Below the pieces are notes generated by a model that searched no databases, was not told the origin of the DNA, and worked only from the letters and a program-made list of their open reading frames with translations. Positions 38,001 to 53,000 of a DNA stretch of 64,000 bases are shown here, in pieces (within the stretch, counting starts at the first letter, position 1; each line of letters begins with the position of its first letter). Made by a program: the position numbers and the translations under genes. Source of the DNA: Eublepharis macularius (Eukaryota > Chordata > Lepidosauria > Squamata > Eublepharidae); assembly GCF_028583425.1 (NCBI RefSeq), contig NC_072807.1, forward strand, positions 30,199,001-30,263,000, in the 5' to 3' direction.

Positions 38001-41000
38001 TCAACATAATGAAAAACTGAAAAACATAAAATGTAATAGTATCAATGCTGAATGGCTGATTAGACAGTAGTAGTAGTAGTACAACAACATTCAATTTTTA
38101 TACCACCTTTCAGGACAACTTAACACCCACTCAGAGCAGTTTACAAAGTATGTAATTATTATCCCCACAACAATAATCACCCTGTGAGGTGGGTGGGGCT
38201 GAGAGAGCTCTGAGAGAGCTGTGACTGACCCAAGGTCACCCATCTGACTTCAAGTCGAGGAGGGGGGAATCAAACCCAGTTCTCCAGATTAGAGTCCCGC
38301 GCTCTTAACCACTACACCAAACTGGCTCTCAGTGTATATGCTGCAACTGTTTTCTTAATATTGTTTCTATAAAGACTAACACAGCCACACTTGAATAAAT
38401 CCTAAAAATGACACACTTCATTTAGAAAAGGCCAAGCTGGAAGAAAATCTGGAAAAGCAGCTCAAGTTTTAGAAATACAGATGTCATGTGAATAGTTTGC
38501 TCAACTGTTGTGGCAGGTTCATTGAAACTTGTAACTGAACTATATCTTTGCGCAAGAGATCCTAGGATTCAAATCAACCTGAAACTACCTGACAAAGTCG
38601 TAAACTCTGAGTGGCATCCCATGACCTACTTGCTCAAGAACAAAATTATTAGTAGTGCCCCTTTTCCTTTTGTGCTTAATTTGCTAACTGATTACATAAA
38701 GACATTTTTAAAATATTGCAAGGAAGAGCTAAGGCTTAAAATATACAATAATCTTTTCTTTTAATTGCCCGGCTATTTATATTCCATATATGAGCTAGGA
38801 AAAGATCACCAAGTTTTGTTTTCAGTAAGATTATTTTTTAAAAAACAAAATCACTTACCAGATTTCCAACTTCCTTAGTTCTTAATAGTGCAATCTTAAG
38901 CAAAGTTACATCATTCTAAGTCCACTGAAGTCAACAGCCTTAGAATTACAGTATAAATCTCCCTTTTCTGCTACCTTCTCTATGAAGACTTAAAAACTAC
39001 AAAGGAATATTTCACCAGTTTGTTGACAGGTTTGCTAAAGGGCCAATTCACACAATCCCCAAAGCGTAGATTCTACAGTGGGCACTAGCAGGAACTGTGT
39101 CACATCAGTTCCTGTACAATTTTCAGGTACCAGGCATCACTATGTGATTTAATGTATCTGGAAGAATAGGCAAAACAGGATTTATGCTGAATGTAGGCAT
39201 TTACTTTGCCATTTTAAGCATGCATAATCTTGGGGAAACAGGTGGCTTTTTTTTCTGCTTAGGGTAGCCTCAATACTAGTCAATATTAAAGGCTTAACTT
39301 GTCTGTAGAGGTTGATCTATTAATTAACATATACAAGTGAGCAATGGACAATTAACTGGGCCAATTCAGGACAATGTGTCTGATGTTCAATTATCCCACT
39401 GCACTGCATGGTCATGTATTAGCTCCTCTGCCCTACAATTTCCCAAGTCCTTCCATCATTTAGATCACATTGCAGCAAGTAGCAGAAACACACAGATGAG
39501 TCCACTGCTGCAGTAATTTCCTATCCTATCTTCCTTCTCTATCAGGCCAATGCAGCTATTGTCTTCTGTTCTCCAGACTGAGAGAACCACATGTCAGTTT
39601 CAGGCATTTTAAAACAAAACAATCCAGGGAAAGAAACACACAAATTGTTGCCATCAGCAATTTTCATTGTTCTGTGTAGATCTATACTTTATCCACACAC
39701 CCTGACTAGGGAAAGAAAAAAAAAACCCAAAACAAAAGGGAAGTAAAGTCGCGGTGTTACAATAAGATGCTTCCTAAATCAAGGAAACTGCTTTAGTTCC
39801 CCTTGCTCAGTATAATAGGATATTTCTTCACTGCACAGCCAACAGACTAGTTTTGATTCCAACCCAAATTTGGGAGTCATTTGTAAAGTGAACCACTTGG
39901 TTTTCTCCCTCTCTTAACTTAAGGGGAGGGGGGGAGAATGCTTCCTTCTAGGAGCAGAAGCCGGGGCTGTGGATGCTGAGACAGAAGCCACAGCCTCCCT
40001 GGAAAGGTCTCTTCCCCTAACCTTGACAATATACAGTTCTCTGAATTAATACTCCTTTGGTGGTCGAATATCAAAACAGGGATGCCACTATCATCTCAGA
40101 GGAATTTCACACAATAGCACAGATACATGTTCCAAGAGAATGAAGTATGTTTAAAATTAACAATTCTTTAAAATATTTTTTCAAGCTACCTGGCAAAAGC
40201 AATAAAAGGAGCTCTAGTGTTAAAAAAAGCAGTCAAGAGATATTGGGTATTTAGATGGAACCTTGAAAACACTGCAACTTTTTTGTGCCAAGGGAACAAG
40301 GCAGACTAAACAAATTCACATCGGATTTGCATAGCTTGCTGACTAAACATGTACGGCTTGAGGGTTTGGGGGGGGGGTGCAAATCTGGCCATCAACTTAT
40401 CCAAAAGCTTACAACATCTCCCAGTTTTTTAAGAGATAAACAATTTCTCTGGAATAAACACCATGAAAATTATACCCGCCCAACAAAATTCAGAACACTT
40501 TCTCACCATTTGACAGGTCAGGGGCAACTTTTCAAATGCAGCCTTTAAGACACATTTTAAAACAAACTGTTAATTCTGACAATAAGTTTTCCTCTATGTT
40601 AGTTTGGAATGCAAAACATGGGTGAGTTTTCGGGGGGGCAGGGCGGGGGGGAGTTCCATGGGAAGGGGAGGACACTGGATAATTTCACCAAGAATTATGT
40701 TGTCTCCAACGGAGGAAGGAAGCGGCTGCAGCTTCAGATCAGGTAGGATGGAATCATTGTTTTTTAATCAAGGCATCAGACATGATGAATTTGAGAGTGT
40801 GAGCAAGGACTCAGAGTGACACCTGAGAGGTTCTATTTTAAATACTGTAATTTTAGACTATCAGTCAACACACACAAGTTCAAAACAGCACAGCTTTGCC
40901 CAGCTTAAAATTCATATCCCAGTATGGAGAGTTTGAATGTAACGCAACCTTACAATGTCTTATTAAAACTGTATTACATAGGGGGGCTTTCCTCCCAATT

Positions 41001-44000
41001 TGCAGTCAAATCCTAAAAATGCTGCCAAAACAGTTTAGTCTGTTTTGAATCTTAGAAACATTCTTACCCCTTATTTGGTTCAAGTGAAAGCTATAAGCTC
41101 TTGGGTGATTCAAGAGGGCTAAATATGTAGTATCAAGAGAGCTATATAAGAACACTTGCTTAACTAGCTCATGAATTAACAGGACTTGTTTCAGGTAAAC
41201 ATGCTTAGGCCTACTGTAATGACTGTAAAAATTCCCACAAAATTGACAGGGATGGTTTTCTCCAATACACTTAACCAGTATCTTTCACATTCCTTTATTT
41301 TCCATAAAAATATTCCATATAGCACAACAGCTTATAAGACTTTTCTCATTTGTTCTCTGAATACAAGGATTAAGTTAATTCACAATGAAAAATTAACCAG
41401 AGATTTTATGCTTAATTCTTACTCATTTATTAGCGTGTTTCCATTATATGACTCAAATTAGTCAGTTATACGTAGAATGTACAAATACACAACAGTAAAA
41501 AGGAGCATTTTCAGTACATTCAGAGCGATCTCAAACAAAACAAAAACTCAATAGGCTCATCTACAGTAGTGTCTTTGCATGACCTAATTTCACCCCTGTT
41601 CTCCCAGGGGGTTATCCCAATTGCAAGCCTATTCTGAGGGAAGGTTATTGTTGCATGTATGTTTTGTAACACCCTGTGCTGCGTATTCTTAGAACATATT
41701 TTCTAAGGGCCAGGATTCACAGCTCAAAATACACAGCTCCAAGGTAACCTCGCCAGTTAGCCTTGCAAGCCAGGCAGATTAACAGCGGCATGAGTTTTTC
41801 TAATCAAATCTCATTCTTTCATCCCTGAATAGGTAAAAAGAAAGGAGACGGAGTTACGATGACATTGGATCTAAATAAATATTAAAATGGGGGGGGAGAG
41901 GGGCTGTCCCTAAACACAGTGCAAGTACTCTGTTTTCCTTAGGAAGGTAGAAGACATCGGATAAGTGAAATGTGTTCACAGGCTAGGGCATAAACTGAAT
42001 GTTTGTCCCTTACGTGTTTTCTTGCCAGCTAAATAATATTTAGGTAGAATGGCTGCTCTACAAGGGACTTGAAAATTTTCCCCCCCACAATGGGCATCAG
42101 TTCTAAAATTCTTCTGTAGCATTGTTAGTCCCATGCATTAAAATACAACAACATGCCAATACTTTCCACCGAGTGGGAGAACTGCTGCTGTTGCTCTGGG
42201 TCTGTGGCTGCTGCATTTCTCTCCTCTGTACTTTGCTTGTTCCTCCACACTTAATTCTGAGGGCGGGGGGGGGGGGAGAACACATACATACACAGAACAG
42301 ATGCTGCAGCCTGTTTCCATAAAAGCCAGGCACACAATGCTGGATCTCACAGATCTATAATCCTGTTCCTTACTTTTCATTGTTCTCACAGCAGTTTCAC
42401 ATGCACCTACAATTGCAGAAAAGACATTATCCCTTGAAAGACTGCCTTAAGTCTGATGCAGAGAGGAACTGCAAAGTACAATCGATCTACACCATCCCAG
42501 ACTCAAGAGGTGGCAACTTTGCTGTAGTTTCTATTTCACTGAGATAACACCAGAACTCAGCATTTGAGAAAACTACAGCTCAAATCTACATTTCTCAAAG
42601 ACAGAGTTCTTGGACTTGGGCCGAAGAGATCTGGAGTCGCTCACTGAGCGGTTTGAACAAACTACTTTGTCTCACTCTAATTTCTCTCCTGCAGCTGCTG
42701 CAAAGATAGGGTATCTTTTTCCTTACTACTGCCTACTGGAGAATTTACATTTCCCAACTTAACTAGAAACTTGCTATGGAGAAATGCCATTCCCTCACAC
42801 CTACTTTTTAAAACTCCATATAAAATAATAGCTGGTTAAAAAGCTGGGATTCGCAAAGCCTGTTAGATAAGCAGAAGTTCCTCCAAAGGTTTTGAGCCTT
42901 ATCAGTAAGAACAGAACTGCCTCCCACCCTCAATACAGTCCACATTATTTGTCCAGCTCTAGGTTTGTGGTACAATTAAGCCTGAAGATGTTCTGTCCCC
43001 AGTTGTAAAGACATAAGCCTTGCCTGTTAAGAACACTGGACCTTTACACCCCAGCCATCTTGGAAATGCTTTTAACCAAGATAACAAATGGAAAGGCGTA
43101 CACATGGCCCTACATCCAAAGAGAACCCACTATGTTGTTTCTCCTACCCACCCAAAAGCAAGCCCAGTCCCCCTCAATTCACAATTCATCAGGCAGACAC
43201 ATTTAACAAAGGTTTGGCTACAAATTGGGTGTCAGATTTTCCCCCTTCTCCATGCTCCAGATAGGAAGGCCATCTCAGTATGAGACACCATTTGCACGTT
43301 TAAAGAAATCTAGGACTGATTTCTTTTTTTTAAAGGTGCCTTTTTAAAAAAATGCTACAAAACCACTCTGGGCAGAGATCTTCATGATACCTGTATAGCA
43401 CACAACCAGACACTGTCACAAACTAGCAAGACCATTTCCGCATCAAATAAAGCTGCAAAGAATTAGTTAGCTGTACATAAGAAAAGTGACAGGTGCACTT
43501 ACAAACCATGCAGCAAAGCTTCTTATTTTTTTTAAATACTACTTATTTATTTTTCCATTTCAGTTACAAACTTTTCCCCCCCTGGGGATAAATACATTAT
43601 AGCGAAAAGTATAACCTTACACAGGGAACAGCTCTTTTTATGTATATCTGCATGTAAACTCCTGCTTGAAGTGGTTCAACAACAAATGTTCAGCTTAGCA
43701 AGGTCCAAAACCTTCTAACACAGATAACTTCAAAGAGCAGTTATTCGTAGAACTGACTGCCCTGTGCTTACTTTGATAACTTCCAAAGCATTTTTCACAT
43801 CTTCATCCCTGCTCCCCTTCCTCAAATTTCAATATTTTCTGCTTAACAAATCTCTCTGTGTTACAACCTGACAGCAGATAGTTTCAGGTGGGTAGCCATG
43901 TTGGTTCGCAGTCAAAGAGCAAGATCCAGGTCCAATAGTCCCTTCAAGTCCAACTAGATTTCCAAGGTCTGAGCTTTTGACAGTCAAGGTTCCCTCTGCC

Positions 44001-47000
44001 AGAACTAACCACAGTATCCTGATGGGCTTTCAGAACTTTTATCTTGTGACGATACCCTGATATTCAGGAGTCAAAGTTCAACTGAGCAATTGCTTCCACA
44101 GATTCTCAAACTTTGGGAAGGGGAATAACTCTCTCTGTACTATAGGAAATGCACAAGTTGTACTGGAATTTGCAAAACCCATTTACAGAACTGGCAACAT
44201 AGTGGGTAGTGAACGTGCAAAACGTAAGCATGGGTAATCATCAGGGCCACTTAACAGATTTTAATTTTATAAAAACTATTCAATATGTGCCCTATATGAG
44301 GGACATCATATCATCTTCACAGGGGACTGTGGACTGCATCATGACCTCCAGTTATACACTTGATTTAATAACACCTATAGTGCATTAAAATAATTTCTTC
44401 AGACACCCAAGTTCTTCAAGCTCTGCCAAATATAAGTCTAAAACATATTAGATGACTGCCACAAGGCAGCCCTTCATATTACACTTTAGAAATCATCATA
44501 AGAATGAAGGCAAACAAATTCCCCCTTCCCCATTAAAAGTCTGATGGAAACAGAAAAGATGTCCACCACAGATCAAACATCTCTCTCGCACCATACAAGC
44601 CAGTGTAGAAGAGACTTGAAACTGACTGCTTGGAAGTGGAAGACACGTGAAAAGTAGGAAGTGGGCTTCAGCTTAAGCATGCCCCTTTTGATCCTTTAAA
44701 CCAAGTAGGGTTTTTGGGAAGAGCTTATGCCTAAACAGGCCTTCTTGTACATTTTGTTAAAAGTTATCTTAAGTTAGACACAGTTCCTTCCATTTTTATG
44801 TCAGCTAGAAAGCCGACAACAGGAAGGTCTCCCAAGTTTCTCAAACATGCAGAAAGACAAACACGACACGCACATTTTTTTTATTTGTTTACACATACAT
44901 TTGCCCAGAGACAGAGGCATGACTTTTTAGAGGAACTCACTATAAATACGGCTTACAAAGACATTGTGGCCATAATCCAGAGACCTAAATGCAGCATCAT
45001 GTATGCATGGAGCTCACATTCAAATGTGCTTCTCCGGTCACTTACATGGAAGTGGTAACTCTGTGCACTTAAAGGAGTAAGTGTACACAGTTGCAGTTTC
45101 CGCTGACGGGAATAGGGAAGCTGTTGTAAGCATGGACACATCATGCATATGCAGCGAGCACCAGGGGGAACTTGTAAAGGGTGACCGTGATTGCAAAGAG
45201 GACTACATGTGCCTACATTTCTCATAGTCTTCTACAGAGCAGGAAGCTATCAGCAAGGTCTTCATGAGCAGGCGGAGCATTCCATTTTCAACAAAGGAAC
45301 TGAGAAATCCAAGCACTTGTGCTTCCCTGTACTGTAGAGCTGTAACTAGAGCTTTAGATTGCTTATCCTGTGGGCTGGATAGCTTTAAAAGATGGTGATT
45401 ATGTTGTAATACACTTCTTCAGTCACTTGATGCTATCTTTTATTGCGATTATGTGCTTACTAACCCACAGCATTTTTCTAGGACTCTGAAAAAGCAAACA
45501 GTCCAAGTATGATCTTCTCCACTCTTGTAGAGGATGATTACGTGGATCAAGAATAGCTAACAGATCAGAGTTCTGCGCCTTTCCAAGCTACCAACAGATG
45601 CGCATAAATAGAATTAATAAATCCTATTAGAACCTTGTATTTCTTTGTAACTGCGTCTCACATGAGCAAGAGTCCTCTTCAGATGTTTATCCACATGTTC
45701 AATTAATATATGTAGAGGGGAGCAAAAGGGCTCCACCCCAACATATGCAAGCTCAACTGCACATCCGCAAGAAGAACTTCCATGCGTAAGCTCCTCCACA
45801 TGATCAGGAACTCTGCAAGAAGCAGGGTCCCAATCATGCAGAAGAGTGAACAAGCATGGGGACTCGGTGCAGATGCTCTAATGCACGGAGGATGACAGGG
45901 ATCTAGAGCCAGAAAGCACTATCCCAAGCACAAATGTTCCCGCTCCCCCTGCCCCCCCCAGCAAGTGTTCGCAGACGAACACCTGAAAAGGTCTAATGTC
46001 CTCAAGTGAAGAACAATGGTGCGTCGGTTTTCAAGTTTAAATTAGTTTTCAGGTAGCCAAATGGCTGGATGCTATTTGTATAACCTTTCTTTGCCCTAAA
46101 CAAATGACAAAGATGGATAATGCTGTGATGATCTTTGCTATTACAACAAACGAAAGTACTGTAATAATTTCCTTGTGTTTTGAAAGAACTTTGACCTATG
46201 TAACAAACAAAAAGAACACAAAAGAAGTACTGTCAGCCAAGTCTTTTGTTTTCATAGTAAACAAGTAAAGCAAGCAATACATTTGGCTATAAGAAGCTCT
46301 TCTATGGTAACATTAAAAGCGGATACTGTGCATATATAACAGCCGTTATCAAGAAAATCTGACACAAATTATTCTGAAAAAGTATTTATTTCCCTAGGTA
46401 TATTACTAACAACTATACGGAAAGGTGAAGCCATGTAAAATTCAAACTTAGTATCAAGTAGTTTTCTCAGCTCAAGTTATAACTGTGAAATTATTAACAC
46501 GGCTATTCAATAACCAAAACATTAAGTCAAAGTTCAGCACCTACCACTGATAGTGTTGTGCAGATATTCTTTTGTTGTAAAAATAAGAGTGCCTTTGACA
46601 GACAGCATCTCCTTCTTTTCTTGTTTATCATTTCTCCTCCCCTGCCTGCCTTTGTTCAGAATCAACAATCCTGGATTGTTTTCAACATCACTTGGTCACT
46701 GCAAGCAAACTGCAAAACTATTAAATGAAAATTACCTTTGTTCAGCATTGACACGCAGACAGAAGAAACCATAGCCTGTATGAGCTTAATGCCAATTCTA
46801 CCGAAGAACCCATTCAGGCTCATAAACAACTTAAAAAGATATTTCAGCATTTACAATTACTACATTCTTTCGATTACACACCTTCTACATGCAGCCATCT
46901 GTTTCCACTGTAAACCATACTGGGGTCGTTGTGGAAAAGAAGTTGTTTTCTGGCAGCAAGTCAGCTACGCTGCCAGTGTTTCAGGGATCCAGATGTCTGC

Positions 47001-50000
47001 AGTGGCTGGAACAAAAATGTTCAGCTTTGGGTGCCTACTCAGCCTCTCTGTGCAAGACATTTTTTTCCCCTACAAAGAAGGCAGAGTAAAGAGTGCACAT
47101 AGCAACAGAACTCACAGCTGATTGGACGGAAGGCGTGTTTAAGCCCTTCGGCCGCTCGCAAGGTCTACTACAGTTTCCTGTCTGTTTGGCAGTAGTATCA
47201 TGTTTTCCTTTCTCCTCTTGTGAACCCAGCTGTGTTTGGGCAATTTGAGAGGAAAGAACAGCAGAACAACAAGTAGCCAGAGCCACTAAATATGGCACCA
47301 AGAGTTGCTATTAATACCATTCAAATAATAAAGATATACAATCACCATTACTTTCACACACACACACAACCAAAGGAGCGTTTGGAAAGCAAGACGACGA
47401 TTAGGATGAATCTGATCTTTTCAAAATTGCAGAGAGGTGAGAAACATCAATTATTACTTCTAATTTTCTAAGAACCACTAACTTAAAACTAGAATTTAGG
47501 ATACTCAAGGATCTGCACATTCTAAACAGGCAGCACTGGTGGGGGGAGCAATACAGGGAAAAAATGTTCCTGCTAGATGCATAGAAGACCTCCGTGCAGA
47601 AAGAGAGATTTTAATCAGACAAATGTTCTTATGCAATTAAATTCAAAGGAGAACTGACCTTAAGCCTTTTAAAATGCTCAGAAAATGAACTGGTGAATTT
47701 CTTACCCCAAGTCACAGTTTCTGGAGCTTTCTGGCCCTGAACACCATACCTCATTCATCCTGCCTGCCCCTGGGTATTGCATGCCACAATTAGGCCTCCA
47801 CTTACTCCAAAATCTCTCAGAGAGTGCTGTCCCATCTATACTAATAGATTGCTGCAGCTCAATTCTCCATGCCTCCTAACCAGACCTGGAAACATCAGAC
47901 CACATTCACTTGGTCTAGCTGTTACGGGTACGCCTTCCCTGGTCACTCCTTATAGAAAGGAGAAAGATCCTTCTTTTAGATTAGTTGCAATACCCACTCC
48001 CAGTTCACGGACAAGCATAGGTGTTCCATGAATTTAAAATTTAACTTCCAGTGAAAACAAAGCTTCCAAAAACATTATCTCTGCCTTTTTTCAAGTAGGT
48101 ACTTTCACTGGTAGGCCTTCCTGGGATTTTGCCACATGGCCAGCCAATGCAGAGGAAAACAGGGAGAGAGACCCTAGCTGATGTCAACAGGCAAGTCATA
48201 GTCAGAATCTGCAGTGCCCTCCCCCCCAGTTAGAAGCAGTAAAGGTGACTACAGAGGCTCGTGGGAAGAAGGAAGTTAGAGGCTTTACATAATATACAAG
48301 AAAGCCCTCGTCCACAGGTGGGCTAAGCATGAGAGAGGCCAGGCAGCAATATGTAGGCAAAGCCATCTTTCTTGTTCTCTCACTCTACAAGAACAGTGAA
48401 TATATCGGATGTTGAGAGTTGTAACCAAGAGAGGGGTTGAGCCAATAGGGCCATAGGGACACTGAAACCACAGCATAAGGTACCATGGAGGAGGCATGAC
48501 AACGCGTACCCCATCTGCCCCCTTGTAGAACCCAAGCAGTACTGGATTAGCTGGAAGATAAAGTAATCCAGTATTTGTGCTGCTGTGTAGGAAGTGAAGG
48601 AACTCTGCCCAAGGTTTTCTTCTTCTGAGTAGGGAAGAGGACTACTGTACTCTATTGTTTGTTAACAATTTTCTCCCAATGGACAGGAGAGGGTTCAGAC
48701 TAATTGCCCAGGGCATTATCTGACAGGTGTGAAAAACAGCTGTATTGGCACGTAAATTCAGTTGGACTTTGTTTCCCTCTTTGAAAAGGGCATGTAAGCA
48801 CACCACTGCTGATGCACACAACTTTTTAAAGAAAGGATTAGGAAAGGTAGCCTTCCCTTGTTAGTTTCAGGTGGGTGAGAGGGTGGTGAGGGAAATACAG
48901 TATTTACTGGCTTGAATGAGATCCACACACCCCCAAACACACACACACACACACACACACAAAATGTTATACCTGATGAGATTATTGTGAGGCATAAATG
49001 TAATTTGTATGTGACAATCTCGTCTTTTCTTTCTTCCTTTTTTTGATCAGTCTTGTATTTGCATAGAAACTAGCCTTGCATTTGAGTAAATATAGACAGG
49101 CAGGCAACTTTGTACGCTACATGAGGCAATCACAATTGGTCTGGTTTCACCTCAAAAGAAACCGTGCAGCAATTGCACTGGAAGCACAGACCAGCAGATT
49201 GGGTGGGTGGGGGACAAGAAGACAACATCAGAAGAGTTACAGAAAGGCAGCTGTTTGGAAAGGTGGATTCTCAGGAATGAGTGAGTGAACAAACAGCATC
49301 AAAAACCAAAGGAAAAGCACCATGAGCAATTTTTCTATTCCTACTCTTTATCTTCCTCTCATCTGTGTTTTTCCAGGAATGACAAACATGCCCTTATTCA
49401 GTCGTGTCTCTATCTCAATCAGCAAAGCTGGCCTGTACCTTCTCTTGGTCAGAACACAATCATTACTAACAAAAATTAATGAAGACATTCCATGATCCAG
49501 GGCCCACTCATTAAGTCACTCTGATTGGCTAATCACTTTCTAGGTGATGTTACATGACATCATCATATTTGTTTTAATAATATCAATCTCTCTGTAAGAG
49601 TATTGAACAACTCATTTACTTGGAGCCTACTTCTACACAACTCATAAGCTTTCTCCCTGTTTCATTGTGCGCACCTCCCTTCATGTATTAAGTCAGCCAA
49701 CAGGCTTTGTTTTGTTCTCCTGTTACTTGTATACTCTCTTCTTGCTCCGTGTAAATGCCTCCTAGTCTTCAACTACAGTTCACTGGATATACTCTCCTTT
49801 GGGATAAATACATTTATTCATAGCGCTCTATAAACTGTATACAATTGATGTTTTTATAAAATTATGCATGGCCTGGAGAAAAGTGGACAGAAAGAATTTT
49901 TCTTTCTTTCCCATGATAATAGAACTTAAGAGCACCCAATTAAGTTGAGGGGCAATAGTTTCATGACAGTCAAAAAGAAATACTTCTTTACTAAAAAGGA

Positions 50001-53000
50001 CATAGGGATGGCCACTAGCACAGGTGGCTTTTTAGAAGGTGATTAGACAAGATTCATGGGTGATATCAGTGGCTACTAGCTATGATGAGAGGAACCTCCA
50101 TATTCCAAGGAACCTCCATATTCCGAGGCAGTAAACCTTTGAAGACCAGGGCTAGAAGGGAACATCAAGGAAAGGCCTTGTTCTATAAGCCCTATTAGCC
50201 CTAATCTGCCAGGGCTCTTCTTCTATTCTTGCATTGCCTCACTTTAGGATACATTTCTATCATTCTTCCATTCTACATTTTGTTTTGTGCAGATGGTCCA
50301 AAGAACTAAGCCACACTTAAAAGAAGACTGCATTTGCAATGACAGCATGTAGTCACAAAACAAGCATGAAAGCCATATGGGTAATTCCCAATCACAAGGA
50401 CCACCTTCTAAGCAAGGAATTACAAGTCCTCTCCACTCGATTCAAGCTGTTCTATAACTCACACATCAACAGCCCTAAAGCTTACTATGACTACAAACTA
50501 ATACTTTATGCTTGGGGATATAATTTATTTAGAAAACTTACAAACCGCCTCTCCAGAGAACTGCTCAGGGCAGCTCACAACTAAAACGTTGCAACAAAAC
50601 CAAACAAGCAACTAAAAATAAGCCAGGCCATAAAAACAGCTAATATACTGAGCTGGCAACATTGTATTTATAAAACACATCCTCAGGCTAGATGCAGGCC
50701 ATAAAAAACATCTAAAGAAATGGAGCCCCTCCACTAAAAGCTTGAGCAAAAAGAAATGTTTTGACATGGCACCTGAAGGAAATAAGGTGGGTGCCAGGCC
50801 AAGCTCAAGTGGGAAGCATTTCAAACGCAAAGTGACATCACTGAAAAAAGTCCCCTCTCTGATAATCACTCTTCTCTAAGGAGACCACAGATAGCAGGGA
50901 TCTTTTCAGAACAATCTTATAAAGTCTGGTGTTTTACAAACATTGCCAGTAAATATGGCAGCCCAAATGCTTCTGACTGAGATGCAGTGATTTAGAGTTT
51001 TGAGGACCATTAAACAAACCAGAGCATTCCTGAGAAACCACATTTCCCCCCATTCCATGGCACCAATCTGTGCTGTCAGCCATCCTATATTGGAATATAT
51101 TGAGTACTACTATTCTAACACAGTTACAGCTATCATTATGGTAGAGTCCACTCCTATTTTGCCCTTTCTTCATCAACATGATTCTGCAAATTTAGTTGCC
51201 AATCCCTCCCCACACTGCTATGTTCATTACATTTTACCACTGGCAAGGAAATCTGAGAAAGTTCTTCCGGCCTTTTTGAGGTAACAGAACTAGGAATCAG
51301 AGAAACAGAGGCAGATACTCTAATCTACTTTGGAGAAAAGGCAACGTTAAGCACATTAAATATGGCACAACTCAAACTGACACAGATAATATTTATAAGG
51401 CCTACTTGCCTTGTTGTGCTTTAGTGGGGGGGTGGGGGCGGAAGGGATGTGTAAAACTAGTTTAAGACTGAAAATTTATTTTGGCACAGAACTTGAACAA
51501 AACTGTATTTCTTTCATGTCCTATTTCAAGCAGCCCAATTATTAGAGACAAATGAATAAAAAAAGTTTATTTTGACAGGCACGCACAAACCTCAAAATAA
51601 GTCAACAGATAGCACGGAGCTCTTCTATCATACCTATACTGGGATAACCACAGGAAGTGATGGCTGACCTACTGAAATCGAGACACAAGTTTAGGTGCTC
51701 TAGATTCACTGACATGGATTAACATAACAGTAAGGAATCCAAAGGAGTCTTCTGGCTTGTGTGCCAGGGCAGACCGGCCATTTAACTTGTCAGTTACTAA
51801 CCAACAGGCTTCTGTTGGACAGTAACAAGCAGAGACAAGCTCCACCAGTGCCACAGAAGTATCTTGTTTCTGCTAAAGTGCCTAAGCCGATAATCAATGG
51901 CAATATACCAGTTATCACTTCCTGTACTGCCAAGGAAGCAGCTGGTTAGCCAACACTCATCACTGTTGCAGCTAAAAGTTCTAAGAGGAATGCCCCCTTA
52001 CAATGCTGGCTTGCAAAACTGCTGGAGCCACTCATTTTGGACCAGACCCATCTGTCCCCACACCACAACTGGTGTGCTTCCCTCCCAGTAAAACTTGGGA
52101 TATTGATTAGTCCTGCTTTAATAGCAAGCCATGGCCTTTTTCTTAACATCTAAACCCCAAGTTACAGTTGGTTCACTTCTCTTAACCAGGGTGCTGAACC
52201 ACAGTTTAACCCCAGTTGGGACAGAAGGACAAGACAAAATGTGGGCATCTCTACTGTGAAAGCAGAAATAATTTCAGACATATGTAAGACCAAGAATCCC
52301 AAAGGTTTCCTCCTGCAGCAAACCACAGCTTGTCATTATGCTGGGACCATGCCGTTAATGGTACTCATTGCTACAAATAAGTGGCCTCTCCTTCCCTGTC
52401 ACTCCATCACCCCGATGCTGGTTCAGAACCCCAATTTCCTCAGAGACCCAAGAACCTAAATGAAAACTAGCCTGTGGAAGAATGTCAGCTAATCTCATAT
52501 CGAGGTATTTTGCTTTAGACAGCAGTGTCCCCTTAGAACAGCAAATTAACAGGAGACAACCTATTGTGCTTTCCACTCCCATCCCAGAACACAGCTGACA
52601 CCGAGTCAGAGTGAAAACACCATGACTAGCGACCCAGCTGTGGATGCAGTCAGTCATCCACAAACAAGGATTCACTACTAGGTATGGATGACAGGTAGCT
52701 GTCTCAACCATTTTAAATCTGTTCGTTTAAAAATTCCACTAGCATTTTGCGTCATTTATACCCTGCCTTTTCTCCACTCAAAGAGGCTTACATTGTTCTC
52801 CTCCCCTCCATTTTATCCTCACAACAACCCCGTGAGGTAAGTTAGGTTGAGAGAGTGACTGGCCCAAGGTCAATCACGGAGATTCCATGGCAGAGTGGAG
52901 ATTCGAACCTGGGTCTCCCAGATCTTAGTCCTCTAGCTGCTATACCACACTGGGTCTCAGCTTTTCAGACCTGTAAAAAAAATTTTCCTATCAACTCCTT

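Noticed and set aside
46738-47121. 127-residue plus-strand frame in the large ATOSA intron
   Set aside because: No family resemblance, wrong strand for ATOSA and no flanking splice pattern.
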